NCBI GenBank assembly: GCA_024684175.1
Contig: JAIKXJ010000008.1
Coordinates: 1 to 64,000, forward strand
Source: Erysipelotrichaceae bacterium
GTDB lineage: Bacteria; Bacillota_I; Bacilli_A; Erysipelotrichales; Erysipelotrichaceae
DNA length: 64,000 bases
Direction of reading: 5' to 3'
Shown here piece by piece: positions 31,465-40,064 of the stretch; position 1 is the first letter of the stretch; each line of letters opens with the position of its first letter. Position numbers and translations under genes: made by a program. The notes beneath the pieces are model-generated. The model was not told the DNA's origin. It searched no databases and saw only the letters and a list, made by a program, of their open reading frames with translations.

Positions 31465-33897
31465 ATGAGTTCCCTGATCCTTGGCGCCTATGCCCACGTC
31501 GATGCCGGCAAGACCACGCTGTCGGAAGCCATCTTACACAAATGCGGTGTCCTCACCGATATCGGCAGAGTCGATCACGAAGACTCCTTTTTGGATTACG
31601 ACGAATATGAGCGCAAGAAAGGCATCACGGTCTACACCAAACAAGCCCGCTTCACCTACAAAGACCGGGACTACGTCTATGTCGATACGCCCGGCCATCT
31701 GGACTTTGCCGGCGAGGTGCAGCGCAGCTACGAGATCCTGGATATGGCGATCCTGATCGTCGACGCCTCTGCGCCGATCCCCGCCGATACGATACGCCGC
31801 TTCATTTACCTGAGGAGCTTACATATCCCGGTCCTGATCTTTCTGAACAAGACCGACATCTCCCACCGTTCCCTGCAGGAGAACCTCGACGATCTGACTT
31901 CCCGTCTGCATCCCGATGTCCTGATGCATGATCAGGTTTTCGAAGCCTCGGCCCTGAACCACGAAGAAGTCCTCGAAGACTACCTGGCGGAAGGAAAGAT
32001 CGATGACCGCTATATCATCGCCGATCTCAAGGAAGGCCTTTTTTATCCGGTCTTTGCCGGCAGCGCCTTGCATGAGGAAGGCATCGATGAACTCCTGGAC
32101 TTTATCGACCGCTTCGTGAAGATCCCGGAAACTTCGGAACGCTTCAAAGCCTATATCTTCAAAGTCGACGACTACGCCCATTTGAAGATCTATTCCGGCA
32201 CCCTGAAAAACCGCGATCCGATCGCCGGCTATAAGATCTCCGAGCTCGTGCAGTTCAACGGCAAGAAAGCACTGCAGGTCAAGGAAGTCCAAGGCAGCGA
32301 CCTATGTGCCGTCAAAGGTCTGCAGGGGCTGCAGGCCGGGACCTTCCTGCCTTCTCTGTTTACAGAAGAGAAACGAAAACTCGACGCTCTTTCCTATACT
32401 CTTCTTTCCGATCTGGATGCCAACGAGCTCTACCGGCGCATCGTCTCCCTCAATGACGAGTTCCCGGAACTCAACATCGCTCTGAAGGAAGAAGTGACGC
32501 TCGATCTGATCGGCGACCTGCAGAAAGACTTCATCAAAGACCTGATCAAGAAACGATTTCAGATCGACATCTCCTATTCCCGGCCGCTCATCGAATATAG
32601 GGAAGCGGTGGAAGAAGAAGTCTACGGCGTCGGCCACTACGAGCCGCTTCGCCATTATGCGGAAGTTTTGGTCCGCCTCACGCCGGCCGACAGCTACCGC
32701 GTCAAAGCCAAGAAAGAATTCTCGGTCCTGCTCGACTATCTCGATCACCACATCCCGCATGGCTTACTGACCGACTCGCCTTTGGACAAGACGCAGATCG
32801 AGATCATCGACATCCGCACCCACCTCAAGCACACCGAAGGCGGCGACCTCATTCAGGCTCTCGACCGGGCCATCCGCCACGCCTTATACAAAGGTTCCTC
32901 CTATCTGCTGGAACCCTACTATCTCGTCTCTTTGAGCGGCGATCCCAAAACGCTCAACGGGATCATCTCGGAACTCTCCGCCGGCCAGTATCTCTTCGAC
33001 ATCGAAGACGACATGATCTTAGCCAAAGTGCCGAAACTGCTCTACAACGACCTGATCCTATCACTGAAAAACCGCTTCCGCGATGACTTCTCCTGTGCCA
33101 TCGAAGGAAACTTCTTTGACCGCTGCCACGATCAGAAAGCGGTCGTCGATGCCATCGCCTATGACTACCGGAGCGATATCAGCAAGCCGGTCGGATCGAT
33201 CTTCACCCGCAGCGGTGCGGGCACCTACATCCCGCCAGAAGAAGTCGAAGAAAACATGCACATGCAGCTGCGCGACTACTTCAGTGACTATACGCCGCCG
33301 GTGAAACACAATCCGCGTACGGTCAACGAGGAAGAGCTCAAGCGCGTCTGGAACTCCTTATACAAACCGCGTCCCCGCTACATCGAGACGAAGAAAGAAA
33401 GGGAAGAGGAACGAAAGAAGACCTATGCGCCGCCCAAAGAGCTCCTGTATCTGATCGACGGCTACAACGTCATGCATGCCCTCGACGACGCACCCCTGGA
33501 CAACCTGGTCATGGCCAGAGAAAAAGTCATCGACCTCATCTGCGATTTCTCCGGCTACGTATCGGCTGCCTGCGTCTTAGTCTTCGATGCCTACCTGCAG
33601 GATGCCTATAAACCGGGCATCAGCGAACGGGACAACATCACCATCGTCTACACCAAAAGCGGACAGACTGCCGATATGTACATCGAAGAAAAATCCAAAG
33701 AACTGTCTGATACCTACCGCATCATCGTCGTCACCTCCGACGCCCTGGAACAGCTCTCAGTCTTTTCTTCCGACGCCTTCCGTCTCTCCTCGCGAGAATT
33801 CCTGGCCCGCTATGGCAACATGCGCAAAAACATGACCCATAACGAGAAAATCTCCAACCGTCCTCTGGCCGATCTGAAAAAACTGCTCGACGACTGA
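31465..33897 (+). CDS. TetM-like ribosomal GTPase fused to Rae1/YacP-type NYN endonuclease
   Basis: 810 residues. The first about 640 follow the ribosomal-protection/EF-G plan: P-loop AHVDAGKTT (10-18), GIT in switch I, DTPGH (74-78), NKTD (128-131), and later EF-G-like domains (the IEYREAVEEEVYGVGHYEPLRH-type core). A charged linker near 640-658 leads into a C-terminal NYN domain (660-795): LIDGYNVM with D665, REKVIDLICDFSGY, VLVFDA, VYTKSGQTAD with D737, and VVTSD. These are the conserved residues of Bacillus Rae1 (YacP), which cuts mRNA in the ribosomal A site. Typical TetM is 639 residues, so the domain is an addition. AAAGGAG precedes the ATG. Tetracycline resistance is not implied. Confidence 0.88.
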   Translation: MSSLILGAYAHVDAGKTTLSEAILHKCGVLTDIGRVDHEDSFLDYDEYERKKGITVYTKQARFTYKDRDYVYVDTPGHLDFAGEVQRSYEILDMAILIVDASAPIPADTIRRFIYLRSLHIPVLIFLNKTDISHRSLQENLDDLTSRLHPDVLMHDQVFEASALNHEEVLEDYLAEGKIDDRYIIADLKEGLFYPVFAGSALHEEGIDELLDFIDRFVKIPETSERFKAYIFKVDDYAHLKIYSGTLKNRDPIAGYKISELVQFNGKKALQVKEVQGSDLCAVKGLQGLQAGTFLPSLFTEEKRKLDALSYTLLSDLDANELYRRIVSLNDEFPELNIALKEEVTLDLIGDLQKDFIKDLIKKRFQIDISYSRPLIEYREAVEEEVYGVGHYEPLRHYAEVLVRLTPADSYRVKAKKEFSVLLDYLDHHIPHGLLTDSPLDKTQIEIIDIRTHLKHTEGGDLIQALDRAIRHALYKGSSYLLEPYYLVSLSGDPKTLNGIISELSAGQYLFDIEDDMILAKVPKLLYNDLILSLKNRFRDDFSCAIEGNFFDRCHDQKAVVDAIAYDYRSDISKPVGSIFTRSGAGTYIPPEEVEENMHMQLRDYFSDYTPPVKHNPRTVNEEELKRVWNSLYKPRPRYIETKKEREEERKKTYAPPKELLYLIDGYNVMHALDDAPLDNLVMAREKVIDLICDFSGYVSAACVLVFDAYLQDAYKPGISERDNITIVYTKSGQTADMYIEEKSKELSDTYRIIVVTSDALEQLSVFSSDAFRLSSREFLARYGNMRKNMTHNEKISNRPLADLKKLLDD

Positions 33898-33990
33898 TGT
33901 AAGTCTTCTTCATAACTCATTTTTTTCAAAGCGAATTCCTACGCTAAGGTACTAATTTTCGTGTAAAATGAATGCAGAAGGAGAATGTAT

Positions 33991-34779
33991 ATGAATCTTA
34001 ATCTGCAGGATAAAGTCGTACTGGTCACCGGCGGAACCGGCGGTATCGGTACAGCCATCGTCAAAGGCTTCCTCGCTGAGGGTGCCAAAGTTGCTTTTTC
34101 TTCCACATCTCAGGCTAAGATCGATGCCCTGATCCCGACACTGAACGCCAAAGAAGGCCAGGTCGCAGGCTTCGTCGCTGATATGTCCAAAGAAGAAGAC
34201 ATCAAGAATTTCGTTGAAAACGCCAAGGCTCACTTCGGCACGATCAATGTCGTCGTTCCGAATGCCGGCTATGAAGGCAAAGCTCATCCGGTCCAGGATA
34301 TGGATCTCGAACTCTTTGAGAAGACCTATATGCTCAACGTCTTCTCCGTCATGCTGATGATGAAATACGCCGCACCGACGCTCATCGAAAACAAATCCGG
34401 TGCCGTCGTCGTCGTCGCTTCCGCTGCCGCTTATGAACCGACAGCAGGCAACAGCGCCTATGTTTCATCCAAGTATGCCGTTGCCGGTCTGACGAAGTGC
34501 GTCGCTATGGAATTAGGTCCGGTCGGTGTCCATGTCAACTATGTCTGCCCGGGTCCGGTCGATACCCCGATGATGCTCCGTATCGAAAAAGACTTCTTCG
34601 GTGACACCATGACTCATGAAGAAGCTATGGCAATGCTGGCAGGAAACTACGCAATGGACAAGCGTTATGCGACTCCGGAAGAAGTTGCCAACGCCGTCTT
34701 ATACCTGGCTTCCGACGTCTCCGCACATACCGCCGGTATGGGCATGCATGTCGACTCCAAGGTCTCTGCGCCGAACTAA
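33991..34779 (+). CDS. Short-chain dehydrogenase/reductase (SDR)
   Basis: 262 residues from ATG 33991; an ATG two codons earlier is too close to AAGGAG (33978-33983). Classical SDR: NAD(P) motif TGGTGGIG, NAGYEG in place of the usual NAG, catalytic serine in VVASAAAYE, and YVSSK with the catalytic tyrosine and lysine. PGPVDTPM follows. The substrate is unknown. It stands alone between the GTPase-nuclease fusion and the signalling operon, with its own terminator at 34804. A TAAAAT-type -10 lies near 33963. Confidence 0.85.
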   Translation: MNLNLQDKVVLVTGGTGGIGTAIVKGFLAEGAKVAFSSTSQAKIDALIPTLNAKEGQVAGFVADMSKEEDIKNFVENAKAHFGTINVVVPNAGYEGKAHPVQDMDLELFEKTYMLNVFSVMLMMKYAAPTLIENKSGAVVVVASAAAYEPTAGNSAYVSSKYAVAGLTKCVAMELGPVGVHVNYVCPGPVDTPMMLRIEKDFFGDTMTHEEAMAMLAGNYAMDKRYATPEEVANAVLYLASDVSAHTAGMGMHVDSKVSAPN

Positions 34780-34803
34780 GCCGATAATACAGTTCTGAAT
34801 TGA

Positions 34804-34830
34804 AGAGCCGGTCACCCGGCTCTTTATTTT
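34804..34830 (+). terminator. Terminator of the SDR gene
   Basis: AGAGCCGG (34804-34811) pairs with CCGGCTCT (34816-34823) around TCAC, followed by TTATTTT. Confidence 0.9.
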
Positions 34831-34834
34831 GTTA

Positions 34835-34862
34835 TAAAAAGAAAACCTGCACGAATGCAGGT
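34835..34862 (-). terminator. Terminator of the partner-switching operon
   Basis: ACCTGCA (34845-34851) pairs with TGCAGGT (34856-34862) around CGAA; on the minus strand TTTTCTTTTT follows. The stem touches the stop codon of the STAS-kinase gene. Confidence 0.85.
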
Positions 34863-36022
34863 CAGATCTTTAAAGAATCGACTTGATCGACGGAATCGAT
34901 CAGCTGTTTCTTGTAGTATTCGATCTTTTCTTTCTCCTCCGGCGTACGCTTGATCGTCCTTCTCAGGACACGGGTATAACCGATGACCATCGCCTTGCGC
35001 AGGACATCCTTCTTGTAAGCTTCGTCTTTTCCTTCGAAGTAGAAATCAAAGAGCTTCTCCAGGATGTACTGTGCGTTCTCCCAGTCGAGCTTCAGGAAAT
35101 CTTCGACGCCTCTGTGATCGAGCTCACCGAAACCGCGGAACGCCAGATAGATCGAAGCGAATTCGAAGATCGGATCGCCGACCGATAAAGTATCCATATC
35201 GATCAGGATCGCCTCGTTGTTGGCATAGTGGACGTTATTGGTATGATAGTCGCCGTGGATCATCATGTTGGACTCCGGTATCGCATCGACCAGCTTATAC
35301 AGCTTGTCGTAGGTCGCCTGCGGCAGATAGTCCTGCAGCCAGGTCACCCAGCGCATCGCCGCTGCCTTCGCACTCGGCAATAAACCTTCCTTGACCGGCG
35401 TCTCGTGGATCTCTTTGAGCATATCGGCAAAGATCTTCACGTACTTCTCTCTGTTTTCCGGATCGGCGATGATGAGCTTGGTCAGGGATTTCGCCGAAAG
35501 CAGTTCGAAGACCGAACCGTACTTATCGCCGACCTTGACGACATCGAACGGGATCGCCGTATTGATGCCCATGACCAGAGCGGTCTTGGCCAGCTCGCGT
35601 TCTCTCTTGATGTCATCCAGGGCGTCGGAATTCTTATAGACCTTGATGATCGTATCGGGATTGAGACGGTAGACGATACCGTTGGATCCTTCACCGATGG
35701 CTTCACAGCCTTCGACTGACATCTTACGGAAACCCTTGGAGATATCCATCATCTCGGAGAAACCGGTCATCTCAAAGATCTCATAGATCTCCGAAGAACA
35801 GTTGATGATCGAAAAATCCGCTTCCCTCTTCTTCAGCTTCAGGATCTGCCTGAGACCGGCGGATGAGATGTACTTGAGCTCGTCCAGATCCAGGACAAGT
35901 TTCCCTTCCGGATGTTGAGTACGGATCTCGGCGACTTCCGCGCCGAACTGTTCCGCGTTGTTGGTATCGATGCTTCCTTCCGGAAAGATCGTCAGGATCC
36001 CGTTTTCATATGTATTCTTCAT
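34862..36022 (-). CDS. STAS anti-anti-sigma domain fused to APH-type kinase
   Basis: 386 residues from ATG 36022: AAGGAG sits eight bases upstream. A GTG at 36031 is too close to it. Residues 1 to about 100 are a STAS domain with the phospho-accepting region KYISSAGLR. Residues from about 108 are an aminoglycoside-phosphotransferase/choline-kinase fold (IGEGSNGIVYRL, MIHGDYHTNN with the catalytic Asp, and LIDMDTLSVGDP). The kinase substrate is unknown; the fold also includes protein-like kinases. Last gene of the eight-gene operon with MscS, STAS, PP2C and HD genes, whose anti-sigma-like partner may bind this STAS domain. Confidence 0.85.
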   Translation of the reverse strand: MKNTYENGILTIFPEGSIDTNNAEQFGAEVAEIRTQHPEGKLVLDLDELKYISSAGLRQILKLKKREADFSIINCSSEIYEIFEMTGFSEMMDISKGFRKMSVEGCEAIGEGSNGIVYRLNPDTIIKVYKNSDALDDIKRERELAKTALVMGINTAIPFDVVKVGDKYGSVFELLSAKSLTKLIIADPENREKYVKIFADMLKEIHETPVKEGLLPSAKAAAMRWVTWLQDYLPQATYDKLYKLVDAIPESNMMIHGDYHTNNVHYANNEAILIDMDTLSVGDPIFEFASIYLAFRGFGELDHRGVEDFLKLDWENAQYILEKLFDFYFEGKDEAYKKDVLRKAMVIGYTRVLRRTIKRTPEEKEKIEYYKKQLIDSVDQVDSLKI

Positions 36023-36027
36023 CTTCT

Positions 36028-36594
36028 TCACTCCTTGATGTATCTCGAAAAGATCGTATCGATCAAAAAACAGTATTCTTTATAGACAGCCTGATCGCTT
36101 AGGGACGATAATGCCTCCCGCAGCGAATCGTAGTACCAGAAATGTTTCTTCGGATCGCTCTGGTTGAAATTGTTCCAGAACGCTTCTCCCTGCTCCAGCA
36201 GACCGAGATGGAAGCTTCTGAGGTTGGAGACCTTGTCGGCCAGACAGACCATTCTGGCACCTTCGTCTCTCATGGAACGGACGGTCTCGATCGCTTCCTT
36301 CTTGCGCTCGACCCAGGTCTCTTTCTTGTTGACCTGACCGCGCTTGTCTTCCGACTCGTAAGCGACCATCGCCGCCACACGGTCACCGAACTGCTCACGG
36401 ATCTCTTCGATCGTCGCACCGGTATCCTCCACCGTATCGTGTAAGACCGCCGCACAGAGGATCTCATCATCCAGCGTCATCATCGACACCAGGTTCAGGA
36501 CCTCCAGCGGATGAAAGATGTAAGGCTGGCCGTTTCCTTTTCTGACCATGCCCTTATGTGCATTCGCCGCAAAGCGGATCGCCTCATCGATCAT
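36028..36594 (-). CDS. HD-domain (p)ppGpp hydrolase-like protein
   Basis: 188 residues of the RelA/SpoT hydrolase-type HD superfamily: H28 in IFHPLE, H52-D53 in VLHDTVEDTG, and an aspartate in CLADKVSNLRS. These are the manganese ligands of SpoT/MESH1. No synthetase, TGS or ACT domain is present, so it resembles a small alarmone hydrolase. It overlaps the start of the PP2C gene by four bases (36591-36594), and AGGAGG in that gene's end serves it. It links stringent-response nucleotide turnover, if that is its substrate, with the partner-switching module. Confidence 0.82.
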   Translation of the reverse strand: MIDEAIRFAANAHKGMVRKGNGQPYIFHPLEVLNLVSMMTLDDEILCAAVLHDTVEDTGATIEEIREQFGDRVAAMVAYESEDKRGQVNKKETWVERKKEAIETVRSMRDEGARMVCLADKVSNLRSFHLGLLEQGEAFWNNFNQSDPKKHFWYYDSLREALSSLSDQAVYKEYCFLIDTIFSRYIKE

Positions 36595-38483
36595 TCTTTT
36601 ATCCTCCTTGACATAACGAAACGGTTCTGGTTGCCCTTGCGTTCATAGCGGCACTCATCCATGGATTTCTTCACCATGTAGATGCCCAAGCCGCCGATCT
36701 TGCGGTCTTCCAATTTCGCTTCCACATCCGGATCCTTATTCTCCAGCGGATTGAACGGGATACCGTAATCCACCAGATAGATATAGATCTTGTTGTGATG
36801 GAACGTCATTCCGACGGTCACCTTGCCCGGTCCGTCCGGATACGCATAGTGACAGACGTTGACGAACATCTCTTCCAGAGCCACCGTGATCGCCATCGTG
36901 GCCTTCATATCCGCATCATGCTCCTCGAGGCCTTGTTCCACGAACGCCAGGACTTCATGGAGTTTTGTGTCATTTGCATCGTAAGTCCTCTCCAAAGTGG
37001 TGTTCTCTCCCTTCGGTGAATAATCAAATGCCAGCATCGTCAGATCGTCAAACTGTTCTTCGTCGCCGACGAAACGGTCCACATCCTGACGGATCAGATG
37101 CAGGATGCTGGCGCAGTTGGTCTTCGGATCGATCGATCCCAGAGACTGCATCAGTCTGTCTTCACCGAACAGCTCCCCTTGCGCATTGGTCGCTTCGGTG
37201 ACGCCGTCGGTATACAAGAAGATCTTATCGCCCATGCTCAGCTGCAGCTCCGACTCCTTGTACTGATAACCCTCCATACCGGCCAGGACGAAGCCCGGTG
37301 TGCAATGCAAGAAGGAGATCACGCCGTTCTTCTTGATGACCGGCGGATTGTGACCCGCATTGGCATAGGTCATCTTGCCGGTCTTGAGATCGATGATGGC
37401 CATCCATGACGTGACGAAGAGTCCGACTTCGTTCCCTTCGCAAAGTAAGTCGTTGACTCTCGTGAAGATCATCGAAGGTGTCAGGCCCAGCTGCGCATGG
37501 TCCTTGATCAATGTCTTGGCGATGACCATGAACATGGCTGCCGGGATGCCTTTGCCGGAAACATCGGCAATGACGATGGCCAGACGGTCTTCATCGACCA
37601 TGAAGAAGTCGTAGAAGTCGCCGCCGACTTCCTTGGCCGGAGTCATCGTCGCATAGATATCGAAATCCTTCCGCTCCGGGAAAGCCGGAAAGATGTTGGG
37701 AAGCATGTTGGCCTGAATGGAAGAAGCCAGCGAGAGCTCGGTGGAGATCCTTTCGCTCCTCTTGGTCTCCGCCTGCTGCGCAAAGATGGCTTCCCTGCCC
37801 TTGCGGGCGACGACCGTACAGATGGCTGCGGCCATCGAAGTATAGATATATCGCGGCACATAGCTGCGCCACAGGAAATTCAGCCAGGTCGCTTTGATGT
37901 CGATGACATTCGCCGCTTCCGCCGTCGTGATCGCCTGATCACTCACCTCCAGGACCGTGCCCGGGATCAGTTTGATGAAATTATAGTCGATGATGCCGAG
38001 CCCCTTATAGATGCATAAGTAGTCTGCCAGCAAGGCAAATAAGAGCGTCACGATCGCAACGCTCGCGGTCAGGGGTCTGGAATAATAGCGCACAGACAGA
38101 AAGATCGGAAACATGATCAGCAGATAGACACTGTTGCCCAAGACCAGTTCCGCCCTGAAAAAGATCGTGATGTAGATCAGCATCAGTAAAAACTTCAGCC
38201 ACTTCTTCTTTCCCTTGAAATAGTATGCGATGCCCGTGCCGGCCAGTGAAGTGAGCGCTGCCTGCAACATCACACCGGTCAGCCTTCCCTTGTCGGCGCT
38301 GTTGAAAGCGCCTAAAAAGCTGACCGCGATGTAGGACAGCGAGAGGATCGAAGTATAGAAAAGGATGCGGGCGACAAACAGGTTCGCTTCCACTTCGTTG
38401 TCCCAAAGGGTCTGCGTCTGATGCCGTTCTTCCTCTTCGTATTGTTTTCGGATATTGTTTCTTGCTTTACGGACGAAGATCAT
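36591..38483 (-). CDS. Membrane PP2C/SpoIIE phosphatase with C-terminal RsbW-like HATPase
   Basis: 630 residues. Residues 35-160 contain about six hydrophobic segments, and one more is near 215. A SpoIIE/RsbU-type PP2C domain follows (EVGGDFYDFF at 286-295, DVSGKGIPAAMF near 308-319, YANAGHNPP, LYTDGVTEA). The end (about 495-630) is an HATPase domain with the N-box EEMFVNVCHYAY and KIGGLGIYMVKK. Phosphatase and kinase halves of a partner switch are thus in one protein. Its start overlaps the STAS gene's stop (ATGA, 38480-38483). A membrane sensor acting on STAS partners is the likely role. Confidence 0.9.
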   Translation of the reverse strand: MIFVRKARNNIRKQYEEEERHQTQTLWDNEVEANLFVARILFYTSILSLSYIAVSFLGAFNSADKGRLTGVMLQAALTSLAGTGIAYYFKGKKKWLKFLLMLIYITIFFRAELVLGNSVYLLIMFPIFLSVRYYSRPLTASVAIVTLLFALLADYLCIYKGLGIIDYNFIKLIPGTVLEVSDQAITTAEAANVIDIKATWLNFLWRSYVPRYIYTSMAAAICTVVARKGREAIFAQQAETKRSERISTELSLASSIQANMLPNIFPAFPERKDFDIYATMTPAKEVGGDFYDFFMVDEDRLAIVIADVSGKGIPAAMFMVIAKTLIKDHAQLGLTPSMIFTRVNDLLCEGNEVGLFVTSWMAIIDLKTGKMTYANAGHNPPVIKKNGVISFLHCTPGFVLAGMEGYQYKESELQLSMGDKIFLYTDGVTEATNAQGELFGEDRLMQSLGSIDPKTNCASILHLIRQDVDRFVGDEEQFDDLTMLAFDYSPKGENTTLERTYDANDTKLHEVLAFVEQGLEEHDADMKATMAITVALEEMFVNVCHYAYPDGPGKVTVGMTFHHNKIYIYLVDYGIPFNPLENKDPDVEAKLEDRKIGGLGIYMVKKSMDECRYERKGNQNRFVMSRRIKE

Positions 38484-38779
38484 TGGATATTGAGGATGTC
38501 ATTGAATCCGGTCATCTCGAAGATCTCCATCAGTTCGTCTTTGACATTGGTGATGACCATCGTGCCTTTTCCGTTCATCATCTTCTGCCCTCTCAGCAGG
38601 ACGCGCAGGCCGGCGGAAGAGATGTACTCCAGACCTCGGAAATCCAGAGTGAGCTCACTGATCTCCTTACCGATGACCTCGCTGAGCTTGGCATCCAATT
38701 CCGGTGCCGTCATCGTATCCAGTCTTCCTTCCAGAGAGAGCTTGCATACATTGTCTTTTAAAGTTTCGCTGATTTCCAT
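38480..38779 (-). CDS. STAS-domain anti-sigma factor antagonist
   Basis: 99 residues, single STAS domain. The phosphorylation loop is GLEYISSAGLRVLL with its serine pair at about 56-57, and the C-terminus EIFEMTGFNDIL is typical. It would switch partners between the HATPase domain of the next gene and another target. The gene lies ten bases after mscS and overlaps the PP2C gene. No sigma factor or RsbW-only protein is adjacent. Confidence 0.92.
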   Translation of the reverse strand: MEISETLKDNVCKLSLEGRLDTMTAPELDAKLSEVIGKEISELTLDFRGLEYISSAGLRVLLRGQKMMNGKGTMVITNVKDELMEIFEMTGFNDILNIQ

Positions 38780-38789
38780 AAATGTTCCT

Positions 38790-39584
38790 TTATAACATGC
38801 CTCTTGAGAAGACCGGCGAGATGCCTGCCTTCTTGAATTCGTCGTAACAGTTTAACAGCAGTGCCTTCCTTGCCGCACCGGCCTTGTGTGCCGGACAGAC
38901 ATAGGTGATACCGAAAGTGACACCGTCGGTCGTGATGTTCCAGATGCCCGAATACGAAAGTTTGCGGACGTTCTTGACTTCTTCCTTGGTCCGATCGATC
39001 GCCTTCTGCAATGTCTCTTCGATCAAAGCGCGGTCATCCGCAAAGCGGAACAGGAAAGAGACCGACTTGGAATCCTTGATCTTTTCGATCGAACGGATCT
39101 GTGAGTTACAGACCGTGTAGGTGGACGAAGTCGCCATCGACTGGAACTTCGTGACCCGCGCCGAGAAATATTTGACGTCGCACTCTTCGCCGTTGTAGCG
39201 GACCATGTCACCGACCTTATAGAAGTTGTTGTTGTAGATGTTGATGCCGGCGATGATATCCTTCAATGTATCCTGCAAAGCTAAGCCGACGATCGTCGCG
39301 ACGATACCAAGACCTGCTAAGATCGAGGAAATGTTGACGCCGTGCAGATGCATGACCATCATGGCCGCAGCGATGATGACGACATACTGCAAGACGTTGA
39401 AGATCATGCCGATGAACGTGTTCTTATGCTGCTCATCCTTGTTGGTATAAGCGACCTTCTTGATCAGATACTGCTTGATGACATAAAGCAGTGCCGAAGC
39501 CACGGCGATGACCAGCAGACTGGATAGGAACGCCGAAGACCCCAGATAATCCAGGATCTCTTTGAAACTCTTCGGTTCATTCAT
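38790..39584 (-). CDS. MscS-family mechanosensitive channel
   Basis: 264 residues. Three hydrophobic segments, then pore-lining segment GLGIVATIVGLALQDTLKDI, then the beta domain with VGDMVRYNG. It releases ions and osmolytes when the membrane is stretched. Its start overlaps the stop of the upstream hypothetical gene by four bases. Being inside a signalling operon, it may be expressed with osmotic or envelope stress. Confidence 0.92.
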   Translation of the reverse strand: MNEPKSFKEILDYLGSSAFLSSLLVIAVASALLYVIKQYLIKKVAYTNKDEQHKNTFIGMIFNVLQYVVIIAAAMMVMHLHGVNISSILAGLGIVATIVGLALQDTLKDIIAGINIYNNNFYKVGDMVRYNGEECDVKYFSARVTKFQSMATSSTYTVCNSQIRSIEKIKDSKSVSFLFRFADDRALIEETLQKAIDRTKEEVKNVRKLSYSGIWNITTDGVTFGITYVCPAHKAGAARKALLLNCYDEFKKAGISPVFSRGML

Positions 39585-40063
39585 AACGCGCTTCCTCCTT
39601 CGACTTCTTCCACGGAAGACAGGATCTCTTCGACCAGCCTGCTTCCTTCTTCTTTTTCTTCTTCGCGCATATAGAAATGCAGATGATAAATGCCCTTCTT
39701 CCCTTTGCGGTTGAAGGACATAGCGTACATCCTTCTTCCCTGCGCCTCATAACTGAAGGAAAAACCCATCGCTTCTCCTCTTTCCAGGAATGCTTCTCTA
39801 TGATAAGCGTAAGAGCGCATCAGATCCGCCGTCTCTTTTTCATTCTTCTCGACGATCTCTTTCAAAGTCAGGACCGCCAGAAACAGTGCATTCACCCTGC
39901 GGTAGGCAAGGGATGCGATCATATGTCTGTTTTCATCTCTCAGGACGAAGTTCTCGTCTCCCGTCTCACTGATATCGTACTGGGCGATCTCTTCTTCGCT
40001 CAGAAGAGAAAAGCCTTCGGGAAACTCGAGATCGAGCTGATGTAATCGGATCATCATATTCAT
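39581..40063 (-). CDS. Hypothetical cytosolic protein
   Basis: 160 residues, no membrane segment or signal peptide, charged throughout. It ends in a run of acidic residues. Not recognised. Sequence includes YEAQGRRMYAMSFNRKGKK and HLHFYMREE, which suggests a mixed alpha-beta fold. It is coupled to mscS by an overlap and follows the YdcF-like gene by one base, so it belongs to the same transcript. Confidence 0.6.
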   Translation of the reverse strand: MNMMIRLHQLDLEFPEGFSLLSEEEIAQYDISETGDENFVLRDENRHMIASLAYRRVNALFLAVLTLKEIVEKNEKETADLMRSYAYHREAFLERGEAMGFSFSYEAQGRRMYAMSFNRKGKKGIYHLHFYMREEEKEEGSRLVEEILSSVEEVEGGSAL

Positions 40064-40064
40064 C

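Noticed and set aside
31465..33897. Tetracycline-resistance gene call
   Set aside because: The GTPase resembles TetM but has a nuclease domain, lacks resistance-associated context, and such chromosomal paralogues need not protect against tetracycline.
36023..36031. GTG start of the STAS-kinase gene overlapping the HD stop
   Set aside because: AAGGAG is directly against this GTG, while it is eight bases from the ATG at 36022.
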